Of a DNA stretch of 64,000 nucleotides, positions 1-11,906 are shown in pieces. A model generated the notes under the pieces. It made no database searches. It had not been told where the DNA came from and worked only from the letters and a program-made list of their open reading frames with translations. Positions within the stretch are counted from its first letter, which is position 1. Each line of letters opens with the position of its first letter. Both the position numbers and the translations under genes were made by a program. Origin of the DNA: Xylocopa sonorina (lineage: Eukaryota; Arthropoda; Insecta; Hymenoptera; Apidae); NCBI RefSeq assembly GCF_050948175.1, contig NW_027490490.1, forward strand, positions 62,001-126,000. The letters are read 5' to 3'.

Positions 1-1055
1 ATCGCGTTCTAAGAAGCATTAGAAAGCTAATGCTACGATACGTAGACATCTGCAGACGCTATTTCCTAGCGAGGAAGTATCGCGTTCACATTCATTTGAA
101 TCGTAGACGAGGAGTGCATAACACTTCGCAATGAATATTATATCTTATCATGAAACATAGAAATGAGATGCAATATCTCGTTTTAAGAAGCATTTGAACT
201 CTATTGCTACGATACGTAGACATCTGCAATCGCTATTTCCTTGCAAGGAAGTGTCGCATTTACTTTCATTTGAATCGCAGACGAGGAATACATAACACTT
301 CGCAATGAATATTATATCTTATCTTGAAACATAGAAATGAGAATCAATATCTCGTTTTAAGAAACATTTGAACTCTATTAATACGATACCTAGACATCTG
401 CAATCGCTATTTCCTTGCATGGAAGTGTCGCATTTACATTCATTTGAAGTGTAGACGAGGAATACATGACACTTCGCAAATCATATTATATCTTACCATG
501 AAACATAGAAATGAGGTGCGATATCAAGTTTTAAGAATCATAAGAACTCTATTGCTACGATACGTAGACATCTGCAAACGCTATTTCCTTGCAAGGAAGT
601 GTCGCATTTACATTCATTTGAATCGTAGACGAGGAATGCAGTACACTTCGCAATGAATATTATATCTTATCATGAAACATAGATATGAGATGCAATATCC
701 CGTTTTAAAATCATATGAACTCTATTGCTACGATACGTAGACATCTGCAATCGCTATTTCCTAGCGAGGAAGTATCGCATTCACATTCATTTGAAGTGTA
801 GACGAGGAATACATAACACTTCGCAAATCATGTTATATCTTACCATGAAACATAGAAATGAGATGCGATATCGCGTTTTAACTATCATATGAACTCTATT
901 GCTACGATACGTAGACATCTGCAATCGCTATTTCCTTGCAAGGAAGTGTCGCATTTACTTTCATTTGAATCGCAGACGAGGAATGCATAACACTTCGCAA
1001 TGAATATTATATCTTATCATGAAACATAGAAATGAGATGCAATATCTCGTTTTAA
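1..1055 (+). repeat. 174-bp satellite array, segment 1
   Basis: About six head-to-tail monomers of the 174-bp satellite, running off the left edge of the window. Both subtypes are present: type A carries TTCGCAAATCAT, and type B carries TTCGCAATGAAT followed by ATGCAATATCTCG. The segment ends at the TTAA (1052-1055) into which the piggyBac element inserted. From about 457 to 1055 it is nearly identical to 11907-12505, a duplicate lying about 54 monomers away once the transposon is discounted. No host gene is visible. Confidence 0.95.
1052..1055. repeat. TTAA target-site duplication, left
   Basis: TTAA directly before the left inverted repeat. It is the TTAA of the satellite motif GTTTTAAGAAGC, cut at the boundary. 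Confidence 0.95.
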
Positions 1056-1071
1056 CACATTGTTGACCGGC
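1056..1071 (+). repeat. piggyBac left terminal inverted repeat
   Basis: CACATTGTTGACCGGC, a perfect inverted match over 16 bases to 3091-3106. The match ends after these 16 bases: the left end continues with the palindrome CACGAGTTAACTCGTG, which has no counterpart at the right end. Confidence 0.95.
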
Positions 1072-1129
1072 CACGAGTTAACTCGTGTTTCTACGGCCGA
1101 ACGTTGCTGACCGGCCACGAGTATACTCG
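1064..1129. promoter_or_regulatory. piggyBac left subterminal repeats and palindromes
   Basis: The 15-mer TGACCGGCCACGAGT occurs twice, at 1064-1078 and 1108-1122, 44 bases apart; the first copy starts inside the inverted repeat. Each copy runs into a perfect palindrome: CACGAGTTAACTCGTG (1072-1087) and CGAGTATACTCG (1118-1129). The right end has only a short equivalent (GCCGGTGA, 3058-3065), so the two ends are asymmetric, as in other piggyBac elements. A role as transposase-binding sites is inferred from that family pattern. Confidence 0.7.
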
Positions 1130-1196
1130 AGATGCGTTTTTTTTTTTCGCATCGCTGTTGTTTTCTCTGTTGGCGACCATACAGTGCAATTGTTGG

Positions 1197-1231
1197 TCAG
1201 TATAACACAAGCTGTTTCTCTCGCTTATAAG
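1197..1231 (+). promoter_or_regulatory. Possible transposase promoter elements
   Basis: TCAGT (1197-1201) matches the arthropod initiator consensus, and TATAAG lies at 1226-1231. Both sit in the leader within 95 bases of the transposase start codon. Their order (initiator-like before TATA-like) means they probably belong to alternative starts rather than one promoter. Short motifs like these occur by chance, so this is weak. Confidence 0.25.
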
Positions 1232-1288
1232 ACCCGCCAAATCTTTTTTTGTAAAAAGTATTTAATGATTAAAAAAATTTAGAAAACG

Positions 1289-2983
1289 ATGGCGAAACGT
1301 AATGAAGAATCTTTAAATGAATTATACGCGGATGCTTTATCTGATTATCCGAGTGATTGTGAATCAAATTGTGGTAACTGTGAAAATGATACTGTATCAG
1401 AAGATAGCGACTCTGATGTTAGGCCACCGAAATATAAAAAAAGGAATATAATAGCTTCAGATAGTGACGACGATTTGGAAGAAGAGTGGAACGAACATGA
1501 TATTACACCATGCTTACAGAATTATTTAAATATTCCTGGTGCAAATATTGAGCTTGGTGACACGCCGACTATTAGTGAGGTGACGGCTTTATTTTTTGAT
1601 AGTGGTTTTTTTGATTTAGTCGTTACGCAGACCAATTTGTACCATTCTCAAATGAAAGAGGTACATAAAATTTCTGCAAAAACGGTACCATGGGCAGAAG
1701 TTACCACTAATGAAATAAAAAAGTTTCTTGGATTACTAATATTGATGGGCCAAACCAGAAAATCTCATTGGAGAGATTATTGGTCAACGGATCCTTTAGT
1801 TGAAGCACCAATATTTCGAGCAACTATGTCCAGAATGCGATTTGGACAAATTCTTACATTTTTTCATCTAAATGATAATACACAACATACATCTCCCAAT
1901 GACAGACTTTGCAAAATTAGACCACTTTTGAATTATATTATTCCAAAATTTCAGTCCCTATATACACCCAAACAGGAGTTATCTCTAGACGAAGCAATGG
2001 TACCATACAGAGGACGCATCAGCTTTAGGACATACAACCCAGCGAAGATAACGAAATATGGAATTTTGATCAGAATGCTTTGTGAAAGTGAGAGTGGGTA
2101 TATATGCAACTTCGAGGTCTACTCGGGGAAGGGCAAAAAGCTGCAAGAAACAATATTGTCTGTGTTGAAGCCGTATCTTGGTCGGTGGAATCATATATAC
2201 CAAGACAATTATTATAACAGTGTATCTACAGCCGAGCTATTACTCAGAAAGAAAACACTGGTGTGTGGTACCATACGGGAAAACCGTGGCTTACCAAAGA
2301 TCCTGATAGAAAAATCCAAAAGTCTACACAGAGGAGAAATGACTTTTTTACGAAAGGGACCTGTTATCCTTATTGCTTGGAAGGATAAAAGATTAGTACG
2401 GATGATATCAACTATTCATGATGCTTCTATGAAATCAAGTGGAAATCGAAAAAAAAATTATATGCACGATACAATCAAACCTACGTGTATACTGCAGTAC
2501 AATAAACATATGAAAGGGGTAGATTGTGCAGATCAGTACTTGGCGAACAGCAGTATTTTACGAAAAACTGTAAAATGGTACAAAAAATTAGCATTTTTTC
2601 TGATAAACTGCACCTTGTTCAATGCTTATAAACTGTACTGTACCTATCTGCCAGAAAATAAAACAAGATACAAAAAGTTTCTACTGCAAGTAGCTAGGGA
2701 ATGGATAAGTGTGGATTTCAAAGAATGTAGCATTGCACCTGACACTTCTCGAATTTGTAAAACAGCTCCTTATAAAGACACACCCTTCAGGCTTTCCGGA
2801 CAAGTAAAAGACCACGTCCTAGAAAAAATAGTCACTGCCAGAAAAGCAAATCCGACTAGAGCGTGTAGAGTATGCTCTTCAAAGGGAAAACGAAGCGAAA
2901 CTAGATACATTTGTAAAAGTTGTTGTGTACCATTACACGTAGGTGATTGTTATACTGCTTATCATACGAAAAAGAAATATTAA
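1289..2983 (+). CDS. piggyBac-type transposase (DDE_Tnp_1_7 family), intact
   Basis: A 564-residue transposase that would cut the element out at TTAA and reinsert it, acting in the nucleus. Residues 1-70 are an acidic, low-complexity N-terminus, with a basic stretch near 47-52 that could aid nuclear import. The catalytic RNase-H-like domain follows. Its three expected aspartates are visible: D234 in LSLDEAM, D306 in YQDNYYNS and D412 in KGVDCADQ, with D415 just after. The C-terminus is a cysteine-rich zinc-binding domain: C526, C529, C542, C545, H550, C554 and H559, in the spacing C-x2-C-x12-C-x2-C-x4-H-x3-C-x4-H. Length is close to that of typical piggyBac transposases. The ATG has a good context (A at -3, G at +4), and the gene lies wholly within the inverted repeats. 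There is no stop, frameshift or missing catalytic residue, so it is probably functional. A domesticated host gene is unlikely because the transposon ends are intact. Confidence 0.96.
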   Translation: MAKRNEESLNELYADALSDYPSDCESNCGNCENDTVSEDSDSDVRPPKYKKRNIIASDSDDDLEEEWNEHDITPCLQNYLNIPGANIELGDTPTISEVTALFFDSGFFDLVVTQTNLYHSQMKEVHKISAKTVPWAEVTTNEIKKFLGLLILMGQTRKSHWRDYWSTDPLVEAPIFRATMSRMRFGQILTFFHLNDNTQHTSPNDRLCKIRPLLNYIIPKFQSLYTPKQELSLDEAMVPYRGRISFRTYNPAKITKYGILIRMLCESESGYICNFEVYSGKGKKLQETILSVLKPYLGRWNHIYQDNYYNSVSTAELLLRKKTLVCGTIRENRGLPKILIEKSKSLHRGEMTFLRKGPVILIAWKDKRLVRMISTIHDASMKSSGNRKKNYMHDTIKPTCILQYNKHMKGVDCADQYLANSSILRKTVKWYKKLAFFLINCTLFNAYKLYCTYLPENKTRYKKFLLQVAREWISVDFKECSIAPDTSRICKTAPYKDTPFRLSGQVKDHVLEKIVTARKANPTRACRVCSSKGKRSETRYICKSCCVPLHVGDCYTAYHTKKKY

Positions 2984-2992
2984 AAGTTGGAT

Positions 2993-3002
2993 AATAAATA
3001 AA
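2993..3002 (+). promoter_or_regulatory. Overlapping polyadenylation signals of the transposase gene
   Basis: AATAAATAAA contains two overlapping AATAAA hexamers (2993-2998 and 2997-3002), starting 10 bases after the stop codon. The transcript would probably end within the remaining 100 bases of the element. Confidence 0.7.
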
Positions 3003-3090
3003 ATTTATTAAAGTTTATTTTTATTGTTTTACTTCCACATCGAATTACGAAATAATAGCCGGTGACATGAGATAAATTTTCAGTAAAATT

Positions 3091-3106
3091 GCCGGTCAAC
3101 AATGTG
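3091..3106 (-). repeat. piggyBac right terminal inverted repeat
   Basis: GCCGGTCAACAATGTG, the exact reverse complement of the left end at 1056-1071. Its GCCGGT core recurs 33 bases further inside (3058-3063). Confidence 0.95.
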
Positions 3107-3110
3107 TTAA
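3107..3110. repeat. TTAA target-site duplication, right
   Basis: TTAA directly after the right inverted repeat, followed by the expected satellite continuation GAAGCATTTC. Together with 1052-1055 it reconstitutes the unoccupied site. Confidence 0.95.
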
Positions 3111-3504
3111 GAAGCATTTCAACTCTATTGCTTCGGTACGTAGACATCTGCAAACGCTATTTCCTTGCAAGGAAGTGTCGCATTCACATTCATTTGAAGT
3201 GTAGACGAGGAATACATAACACTTCGCAAACCATATTATATCCTACCATGAAACATAGAAATGAGACGCGATATCGCGTTTTAAGAAGCATTAGAACTCT
3301 ATCGCTACGATACCTAGACATCTGCAGACGCTATTTCCTGGCAAGGGAGTGTCGCATTTACATTCATTTGAATCGTAGACGAGGAATGCATAACACTTTG
3401 CAATGAATATTATATCTTATCATGAATCATAGATATGGGATGCAATATCTCGTCTTAAGAAGCATTTGAACTCTATTGCTTCGATACGTAGACATCTGCA
3501 AACG

Positions 3505-6500
3505 CTATTTCCTTGCAAGGAAGTGTCGCATTTACATTCATTTGAAGTGTAGACGAGGAATACATAACACTTCGCAAATCATATTATATCTTACCATGAA
3601 ACATAGAAATGAGATTCGATATCGCTTTTAAAGAAGCATTAGAACTCTATTGCAACGATACGCAGACATCTGCAAACGCTATTTCCATGCAAGGAAGTGT
3701 CGCATTTACATTCATTTGAAGTGTAGACGAGGAATACATGACACTTCGCAAATCATATTATATCTTATCATGAAACATAGATATGAGATGCAATTTCCCG
3801 TTTTAAGAATCATATGAACTCTATTGCTACGATACGTAGATATCTGCAATCGCTATTTCCTTGCAAGGAAGTGTCGCATTTACATTCATTTGAATCAAAG
3901 ACGAGGAATGCATAACACTTCGCAATGAATATTATATCTTATCATGAAACATAGATATCAGATGCAATATCTCGTTTTAAGAAGCATTTGAACTCTATTG
4001 CTACGATACCTAGACATCTGCAATCGCTATTTCCTTGCAAGGAAGTGTCGCATTTACTTTCATTTGAAGTGTAGACGAGGAATACGTGACACGTCGCAAA
4101 TCATATTATATCTTACCATGAAACATAGAAATGAAATGCGATATCGCGTTTTAAGAAGCATCAGAACTCTATTGCTACGATAGGTAGACATCTGCAAACG
4201 CTATTTCCTTGCAAGCAAGTGTCGCATTTACATTCATTTGAAGTGTAGACGAGGAATACATGACACGTCGCATATCATATTATATCTTACCATGAAACAT
4301 AGAAATGTGATGCGATATCGCGTTTTAAGAATCATAAGAACACTATTGCTACGATACGTAGACATCTGCAAACGCTATTTCCTTGCAAGGAAGTGTCGCA
4401 TTTACATTCATTTGAATCGTAGACGGGGAATGCATAACACTTCGCAATGAATATTATATCTTATCATGAAACATAGATATGAGATGCAATATCTCGTTTT
4501 AAGAAGCATTTGAACTCAATTGCTTCGATACGTAGACATCTGCAAACGCTATTTCCTTGTAAGGAAGTGTCGCATTTACATTCATTTGAAGTGTAGACGA
4601 GGAATACATGACACTTCGCAAGTCATATTATATCTTTCCATGAAACATAGAAATGAGATGCGATATCGCGTTTTAAGAAGCATTAGAAATCTATTGCTAC
4701 GATACGTAGACATCTGCAGACGGTATTTCCTTGGAAGGAAGTGTCGCATTTACATTCATTTGAATCGTATACGAGGAATGCATAACACTTCGCAATGAAA
4801 ATTATATCTTATCATGAAACATAGATATGAGATGCAATATCTCGTTTTAAGAAGCATTTGAACTCTATTGCTACGATACCAAGACATCTGGAGACGCTAT
4901 TTCCTTGCAAGGAAGTGTCGCATTTACATTCATATGAAGTGTAGACGAGGAATACATAACACTTCGCAAATCATATTATATCTTACCATGAAACATAGAA
5001 ATAAGATGCGATATCGCGTTTTAAGAAGCATTAGAAATCTATTGCTTCGATACGTAGACATCTGCAAACGCTATTTCCTTGCAAGGAAGTGTCGCATTTA
5101 CATTCATATGAAGTGTAGACGAGGAATACATAACACTTCACAAATCATATTATATCTTTCCATGAAACATAGAAATGTGATGCTATATCGCGTTTTAAGA
5201 AGCATTAGAACTCTATCGCTACGATACCTAGACATCTCCAGACACTATTTCCTAGCAAGGAAGTGTCGCATTTACATTCATTTGAAGTGTAGACGAGGAA
5301 TACATAACACTTCGCAAATCATATTATATCTTACCATGAAACATAGAAATGAGATGCGATATCAAGTTTTAAGAATCATATGAACTCTATTGCTACGATA
5401 CGTAGACATCTGCAAACGCTATTTCCTTGCAAGGAAGTGTCGCATTTACATTCATATGAAGTGTAGACGAGGAATACATAACACTTCGCAAATCATATTA
5501 TATCTTACCATGAAACATAGAAATAAGATGCGATATCGCGTTTTAAGAAGCATTAGAAATCTATTGCTTCGATACGTAGACATCTGCAAACGCTATTTCC
5601 TTGCAAGGAAGTGTCGCATTTACATTCATATGAAGTGTAGACGAGGAATACATAACACTTCACAAATCATATTATATCTTTCCATGAAACATAGAAATGT
5701 GATGCTATATCGCGTTTTAAGAAGCATTAGAACTCTATCGCTACGATACCTAGACATCTCCAGACACTATTTCCTAGCAAGGAAGTGTCGCATTTACATT
5801 CATTTGAAGTGTAGACGAGGAATACATAACACTTCGCAAATCATATTATATCTTACCATGAAACATAGAAATGAGATGCGATATCAAGTTTTAAGAATCA
5901 TATGAACTCTATTGCTACGATACGTAGACATCTGCAAACGCTATTTCCTTGCAAGGAAGTGTCGCATTTACATTCATTTGAAGTGTAGACGAGGAATACA
6001 TAACACTTCGCAAATCATATTATATCTTACAATGAAACATAGAAATGAGATGCGATATCAAGTTTTAAGAATCATAAGAACTCTATTGCTACGATACGTA
6101 GACATCTGCAGACGGTATTTCCTTGCAAGGAAGTGTCGCATTTACACTCATTTGAATCGTATACGAGGAATGCATAACACTTCACAATGAAAATTATATG
6201 TTATCATGAAACATAGATATGAGATGCAATATCTCGTTTTAAGAAGCATTTGAACTCTATTGCTACGATACCTAGGCATCTGCAGACGCTATTTCCTGGC
6301 AAGGAAGTGTCGCATTTACATTCACTTGAAGTGTAGACGAGGAATACATGACACTTCGCAAATCATATTATATCTTACCATGTAACATACAAGTGAGATG
6401 CGATATCGCCTTTTAAGAATCATAAGAACTCTACTGCTACGATACGTAAACAACTGCAAACGATATTTCCCTGCAAGGAAGTGTCGCATTTACATTCATT

Positions 6501-9500
6501 TGAATCGTATACGAGGAATGCATAACACTTCGCAATGAATATTATATCTTATCATGAAACATAGATATGAGATGCAATACCTCGTTTTAAGAAGCATTTG
6601 AACTCTATTGCTACGATACCTAGACATCTGCAGACGCTGTTTCCTAGCAAGGAATTGTCGCATTTACATTCATTTGAAGTGTAGACGAGGAATACATGAC
6701 ACTTCGCAAATCATATTATATCTTACCATGAAACATAGAAATGAGATGCGATATCGCGTTTTAAGTATCATAAGAACTCCATTGCTACGATACGTAGACA
6801 TCTGGAGACGCTATTTCCTTGCAAGGAAGTGTCGCATTTACATTCATATGAAGTGTAGACGAGGAATACATAATACTTCGCAAATCATATTATATCTTAC
6901 CATGAAACATAGAAATGAGATCCGATATCTCGTTTTAAGCAGCATTTGAACTCTATCGCTACGATACCTAGACATCTGCAGACGCTATTTCCATGCAAGG
7001 AAGTGTCGCATTTACATTCATTTGAATCGTAGACGAGGAATGCATATCAATTCGCAATGAATATTATATCTTATCATGAAACATAGATATGAGATGCAAT
7101 ATCTCGTTTTAAGAAGCATTTGAGCTCTATTGCTACGATAGGTAGACATCTGCAAACGCTATTTCCTTGCAACGAAGTGTCGCATTTACATTCATTTGAA
7201 TCGTAGACGAGGAATGCATAACACTTCGCAATGAATAACATATCTTATCATGAGACATAGAAATGAGATGCAATATCTCGTTTTAAGAAGCATTTGAACT
7301 CTATTGCTACGATACCTAGACATCTGCAAACACTATTTCCTTGCAAGGAAGTGTCGCATTTACATTCATTTGAAGTGTAGACGAGGAATACATAACACTT
7401 CGCAAATCATATTATATCTTACCATGAAACATAGAAATGAGATTCGATATCGCTTTTAAAGAAGCATTAGAACTCTATTGCAACGATACGCAGACATCTG
7501 CAAACGCTATTTCCATGCAAGGAAGTGTCGCATTTACATTCATTTGAAGTGTAGACGAGGAATACATGACACTTCGCAAATCATATTATATCTTATCATG
7601 AAACATAGATATGAGATGCAATTTCCCGTTTTAAGAATCATATGAACTCTATTGCTACGATACGTAGATATCTGCAATCGCTATTTCCTTGCAAGGAAGT
7701 GTCGCATTTACATTCATTTGAATCAAAGACGAGGAATGCATAACACTTCGCAATGAATATTATATCTTATCATGAAACATAGATATCAGATGCAATATCT
7801 CGTTTTAAGAAGCATTTGAACTCTATTGCTACGATACCTAGACATCTGCAATCGCTATTTCCTTGCAAGGAAGTGTCGCATTTACTTTCATTTGAAGTGT
7901 AGACGAGGAATACGTGACACGTCGCAAATCATATTATATCTTACCATGAAACATAGAAATGAAATGCGATATCGCGTTTTAAGAAGCATCAGAACTCTAT
8001 TGCTACGATAGGTAGACATCTGCAAACGCTATTTCCTTGCAAGCAAGTGTCGCATTTACATTCATTTGAAGTGTAGACGAGGAATACATGACACGTCGCA
8101 TATCATATTATATCTTACCATGAAACATAGAAATGTGATGCGATATCGCGTTTTAAGAATCATAAGAACACTATTGCTACGATACGTAGACATCTGCAAA
8201 CGCTATTTCCTTGCAAGGAAGTGTCGCATTTACATTCATTTGAATCGTAGACGGGGAATGCATAACACTTCGCAATGAATATTATATCTTATCATGAAAC
8301 ATAGATATGAGATGCAATATCTCGTTTTAAGAAGCATTTGAACTCAATTGCTTCGATACGTAGACATCTGCAAACGCTATTTCCTTGTAAGGAAGTGTCG
8401 CATTTACATTCATTTGAAGTGTAGACGAGGAATACATGACACTTCGCAAGTCATATTATATCTTTCCATGAAACATAGAAATGAGATGCGATATCGCGTT
8501 TTAAGAAGCATTAGAAATCTATTGCTACGATACGTAGACATCTGCAGACGGTATTTCCTTGGAAGGAAGTGTCGCATTTACATTCATTTGAATCGTATAC
8601 GAGGAATGCATAACACTTCGCAATGAAAATTATATCTTATCATGAAACATAGATATGAGATGCAATATCTCGTTTTAAGAAGCATTTGAACTCTATTGCT
8701 ACGATACCAAGACATCTGGAGACGCTATTTCCTTGCAAGGAAGTGTCGCATTTACATTCATATGAAGTGTAGACGAGGAATACATAACACTTCGCAAATC
8801 ATATTATATCTTACCATGAAACATAGAAATAAGATGCGATATCGCGTTTTAAGAAGCATTAGAAATCTATTGCTTCGATACGTAGACATCTGCAAACGCT
8901 ATTTCCTTGCAAGGAAGTGTCGCATTTACATTCATATGAAGTGTAGACGAGGAATACATAACACTTCACAAATCATATTATATCTTTCCATGAAACATAG
9001 AAATGTGATGCTATATCGCGTTTTAAGAAGCATTAGAACTCTATCGCTACGATACCTAGACATCTCCAGACACTATTTCCTAGCAAGGAAGTGTCGCATT
9101 TACATTCATTTGAAGTGTAGACGAGGAATACATAACACTTCGCAAATCATATTATATCTTACCATGAAACATAGAAATGAGATGCGATATCAAGTTTTAA
9201 GAATCATATGAACTCTATTGCTACGATACGTAGACATCTGCAAACGCTATTTCCTTGCAAGGAAGTGTCGCATTTACATTCATATGAAGTGTAGACGAGG
9301 AATACATAACACTTCGCAAATCATATTATATCTTACCATGAAACATAGAAATAAGATGCGATATCGCGTTTTAAGAAGCATTAGAAATCTATTGCTTCGA
9401 TACGTAGACATCTGCAAACGCTATTTCCTTGCAAGGAAGTGTCGCATTTACATTCATATGAAGTGTAGACGAGGAATACATAACACTTCACAAATCATAT

Positions 9501-10995
9501 TATATCTTTCCATGAAACATAGAAATGTGATGCTATATCGCGTTTTAAGAAGCATTAGAACTCTATCGCTACGATACCTAGACATCTCCAGACACTATTT
9601 CCTAGCAAGGAAGTGTCGCATTTACATTCATTTGAAGTGTAGACGAGGAATACATAACACTTCGCAAATCATATTATATCTTACCATGAAACATAGAAAT
9701 GAGATGCGATATCAAGTTTTAAGAATCATATGAACTCTATTGCTACGATACGTAGACATCTGCAAACGCTATTTCCTTGCAAGGAAGTGTCGCATTTACA
9801 TTCATTTGAAGTGTAGACGAGGAATACATAACACTTCGCAAATCATATTATATCTTACAATGAAACATAGAAATGAGATGCGATATCAAGTTTTAAGAAT
9901 CATAAGAACTCTATTGCTACGATACGTAGACATCTGCAGACGGTATTTCCTTGCAAGGAAGTGTCGCATTTACACTCATTTGAATCGTATACGAGGAATG
10001 CATAACACTTCACAATGAAAATTATATGTTATCATGAAACATAGATATGAGATGCAATATCTCGTTTTAAGAAGCATTTGAACTCTATTGCTACGATACC
10101 TAGGCATCTGCAGACGCTATTTCCTGGCAAGGAAGTGTCGCATTTACATTCACTTGAAGTGTAGACGAGGAATACATGACACTTCGCAAATCATATTATA
10201 TCTTACCATGTAACATACAAGTGAGATGCGATATCGCCTTTTAAGAATCATAAGAACTCTACTGCTACGATACGTAAACAACTGCAAACGATATTTCCCT
10301 GCAAGGAAGTGTCGCATTTACATTCATTTGAATCGTATACGAGGAATGCATAACACTTCGCAATGAATATTATATCTTATCATGAAACATAGATATGAGA
10401 TGCAATACCTCGTTTTAAGAAGCATTTGAACTCTATTGCTACGATACCTAGACATCTGCAGACGCTGTTTCCTAGCAAGGAATTGTCGCATTTACATTCA
10501 TTTGAAGTGTAGACGAGGAATACATGACACTTCGCAAATCATATTATATCTTACCATGAAACATAGAAATGAGATGCGATATCGCGTTTTAAGTATCATA
10601 AGAACTCCATTGCTACGATACGTAGACATCTGGAGACGCTATTTCCTTGCAAGGAAGTGTCGCATTTACATTCATATGAAGTGTAGACGAGGAATACATA
10701 ATACTTCGCAAATCATATTATATCTTACCATGAAACATAGAAATGAGATCCGATATCTCGTTTTAAGCAGCATTTGAACTCTATCGCTACGATACCTAGA
10801 CATCTGCAGACGCTATTTCCATGCAAGGAAGTGTCGCATTTACATTCATTTGAATCGTAGACGAGGAATGCATATCAATTCGCAATGAATATTATATCTT
10901 ATCATGAAACATAGATATGAGATGCAATATCTCGTTTTAAGAAGCATTTGAGCTCTATTGCTACGATAGGTAGACATCTGCAAACGCTATTTCCT
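3505..10995 (+). repeat. 22-mer higher-order repeat, two tandem copies (3,828-bp period)
   Basis: The sequence from 3505 to 7167 recurs from 7333 to 10995 at an offset of 3,828 bases, exactly 22 monomers. Private variants recur together, for example the CGCTTTTAAAG monomer (3620s and 7450s), the CAACGATACGCAGAC monomer, and every later stop-free stretch. I saw no difference in the parts compared. The copies diverge at 3504/7332 on the left and 7168/10996 on the right. Such near-perfect identity over 3.6 kb indicates a recent duplication, or an assembly duplication. Confidence 0.9.
4894..5976 (+). repeat. 3-mer tandem duplication (522 bp), nested in the 22-mer
   Basis: Bases 4894-5415 are repeated at 5416-5937, and the match continues until ATTCATATG changes to ATTCATTTG at 5977. 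The unit is three monomers, with rare variants such as GATGCTATATCG and GACATCTCCAGACACTAT in fixed order. The same pair occurs in the second 22-mer copy at 8722-9804, so this duplication predates the 22-mer duplication. Confidence 0.88.
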
Positions 10996-11906
10996 GGCAA
11001 GCAAGTGTCGCATTTACATTCACTTGAAGTGTAGACGATGAATACATGACACTTCGCAAATCAGATTATATCTTACCATGAAACATAGAAATGAGATCCG
11101 ATATCGAGTTTTAAGAAGCGTTAGAAATCTATTGCTACGATACGTAGACATCTGCAGACGCTATTTCCTAGCAAGGAAGTGTCGCATTTACATTCATTTG
11201 AAGTGTAGACGAAGAATACATGACACTTCGCAAATCATATTATATCTTTCCATGAAACATAGAAATGAGATGCGATATCGCGTTTTATGAAGCATTAGAA
11301 CTCTATCGCTACGATACCTAGACATCTCCAGACACTATTTCCTAGCAAGGAAGTGTCGCATTTACATTCATTTGAAGTGTAGACGAGGAATACATAACAC
11401 TTCGCAAATCATATTATATCTTACCATGAAACGTGGAAATGAGATGCGATATCGCGTTTTAAGAAGCATTAGAACTCTACTGCTACGATAGGTAGACATC
11501 TGCAAACGCTGTTTCCTTGCAAGGAAGAGTCACATTTACTTTCATTTGAAGTGTAGAAGAGGAATACATGACACTTCGCAAATCATATTATATCTTACCA
11601 TGAAATATAGAAATGAAACGCGATATCGCGTTTTAAGAAGCATTAGAAAGCTAATGCTACGATACGTAGACATCTGCAAACGCTATTTCCTAGCGAGGAA
11701 GTATCGCGTTCACATTCATTTGAATCGCAGACGAGGAGTGCATAACACTTCGCAATGAATATTATATCTTATCATGAAACATAGAAATGAGATGCAATAT
11801 CTCGTTTTAAGAAGCATTTGAACTCTATTGCTACGATACCTAGACATCTGCAAACACTATTTCCTTGCAAGGAAGTGTCGCATTTACATTCATTTGAATC
11901 GTAGAC

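Larger units (their letters stand above)
1056..3106 (+). mobile_element. Complete piggyBac-family DNA transposon
   Basis: A 2,051-bp autonomous-looking element with perfect 16-bp terminal inverted repeats (CACATTGTTGACCGGC at the left, its exact complement at the right), flanked by TTAA on both sides. TTAA duplication is the hallmark of the piggyBac superfamily. Inside are a leader of about 230 bp with subterminal repeats, one uninterrupted transposase gene, and a short tail with polyadenylation signals. Satellite sequence resumes in phase on both sides, and the unoccupied paralogous site survives at 12502-12505. Perfect ends plus an intact reading frame argue for a recent insertion and possible activity, which is inference. 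I cannot name the subfamily from sequence alone. Confidence 0.96.

Noticed and set aside
1085..1282. 65-codon open frame in the piggyBac leader
   Set aside because: It covers the subterminal repeats and leader, has no recognisable content, and is probably untranslated sequence.
1985..2203. Minus-strand open frame inside the transposase gene
   Set aside because: Shadow of the conserved catalytic region of the transposase on the opposite strand.
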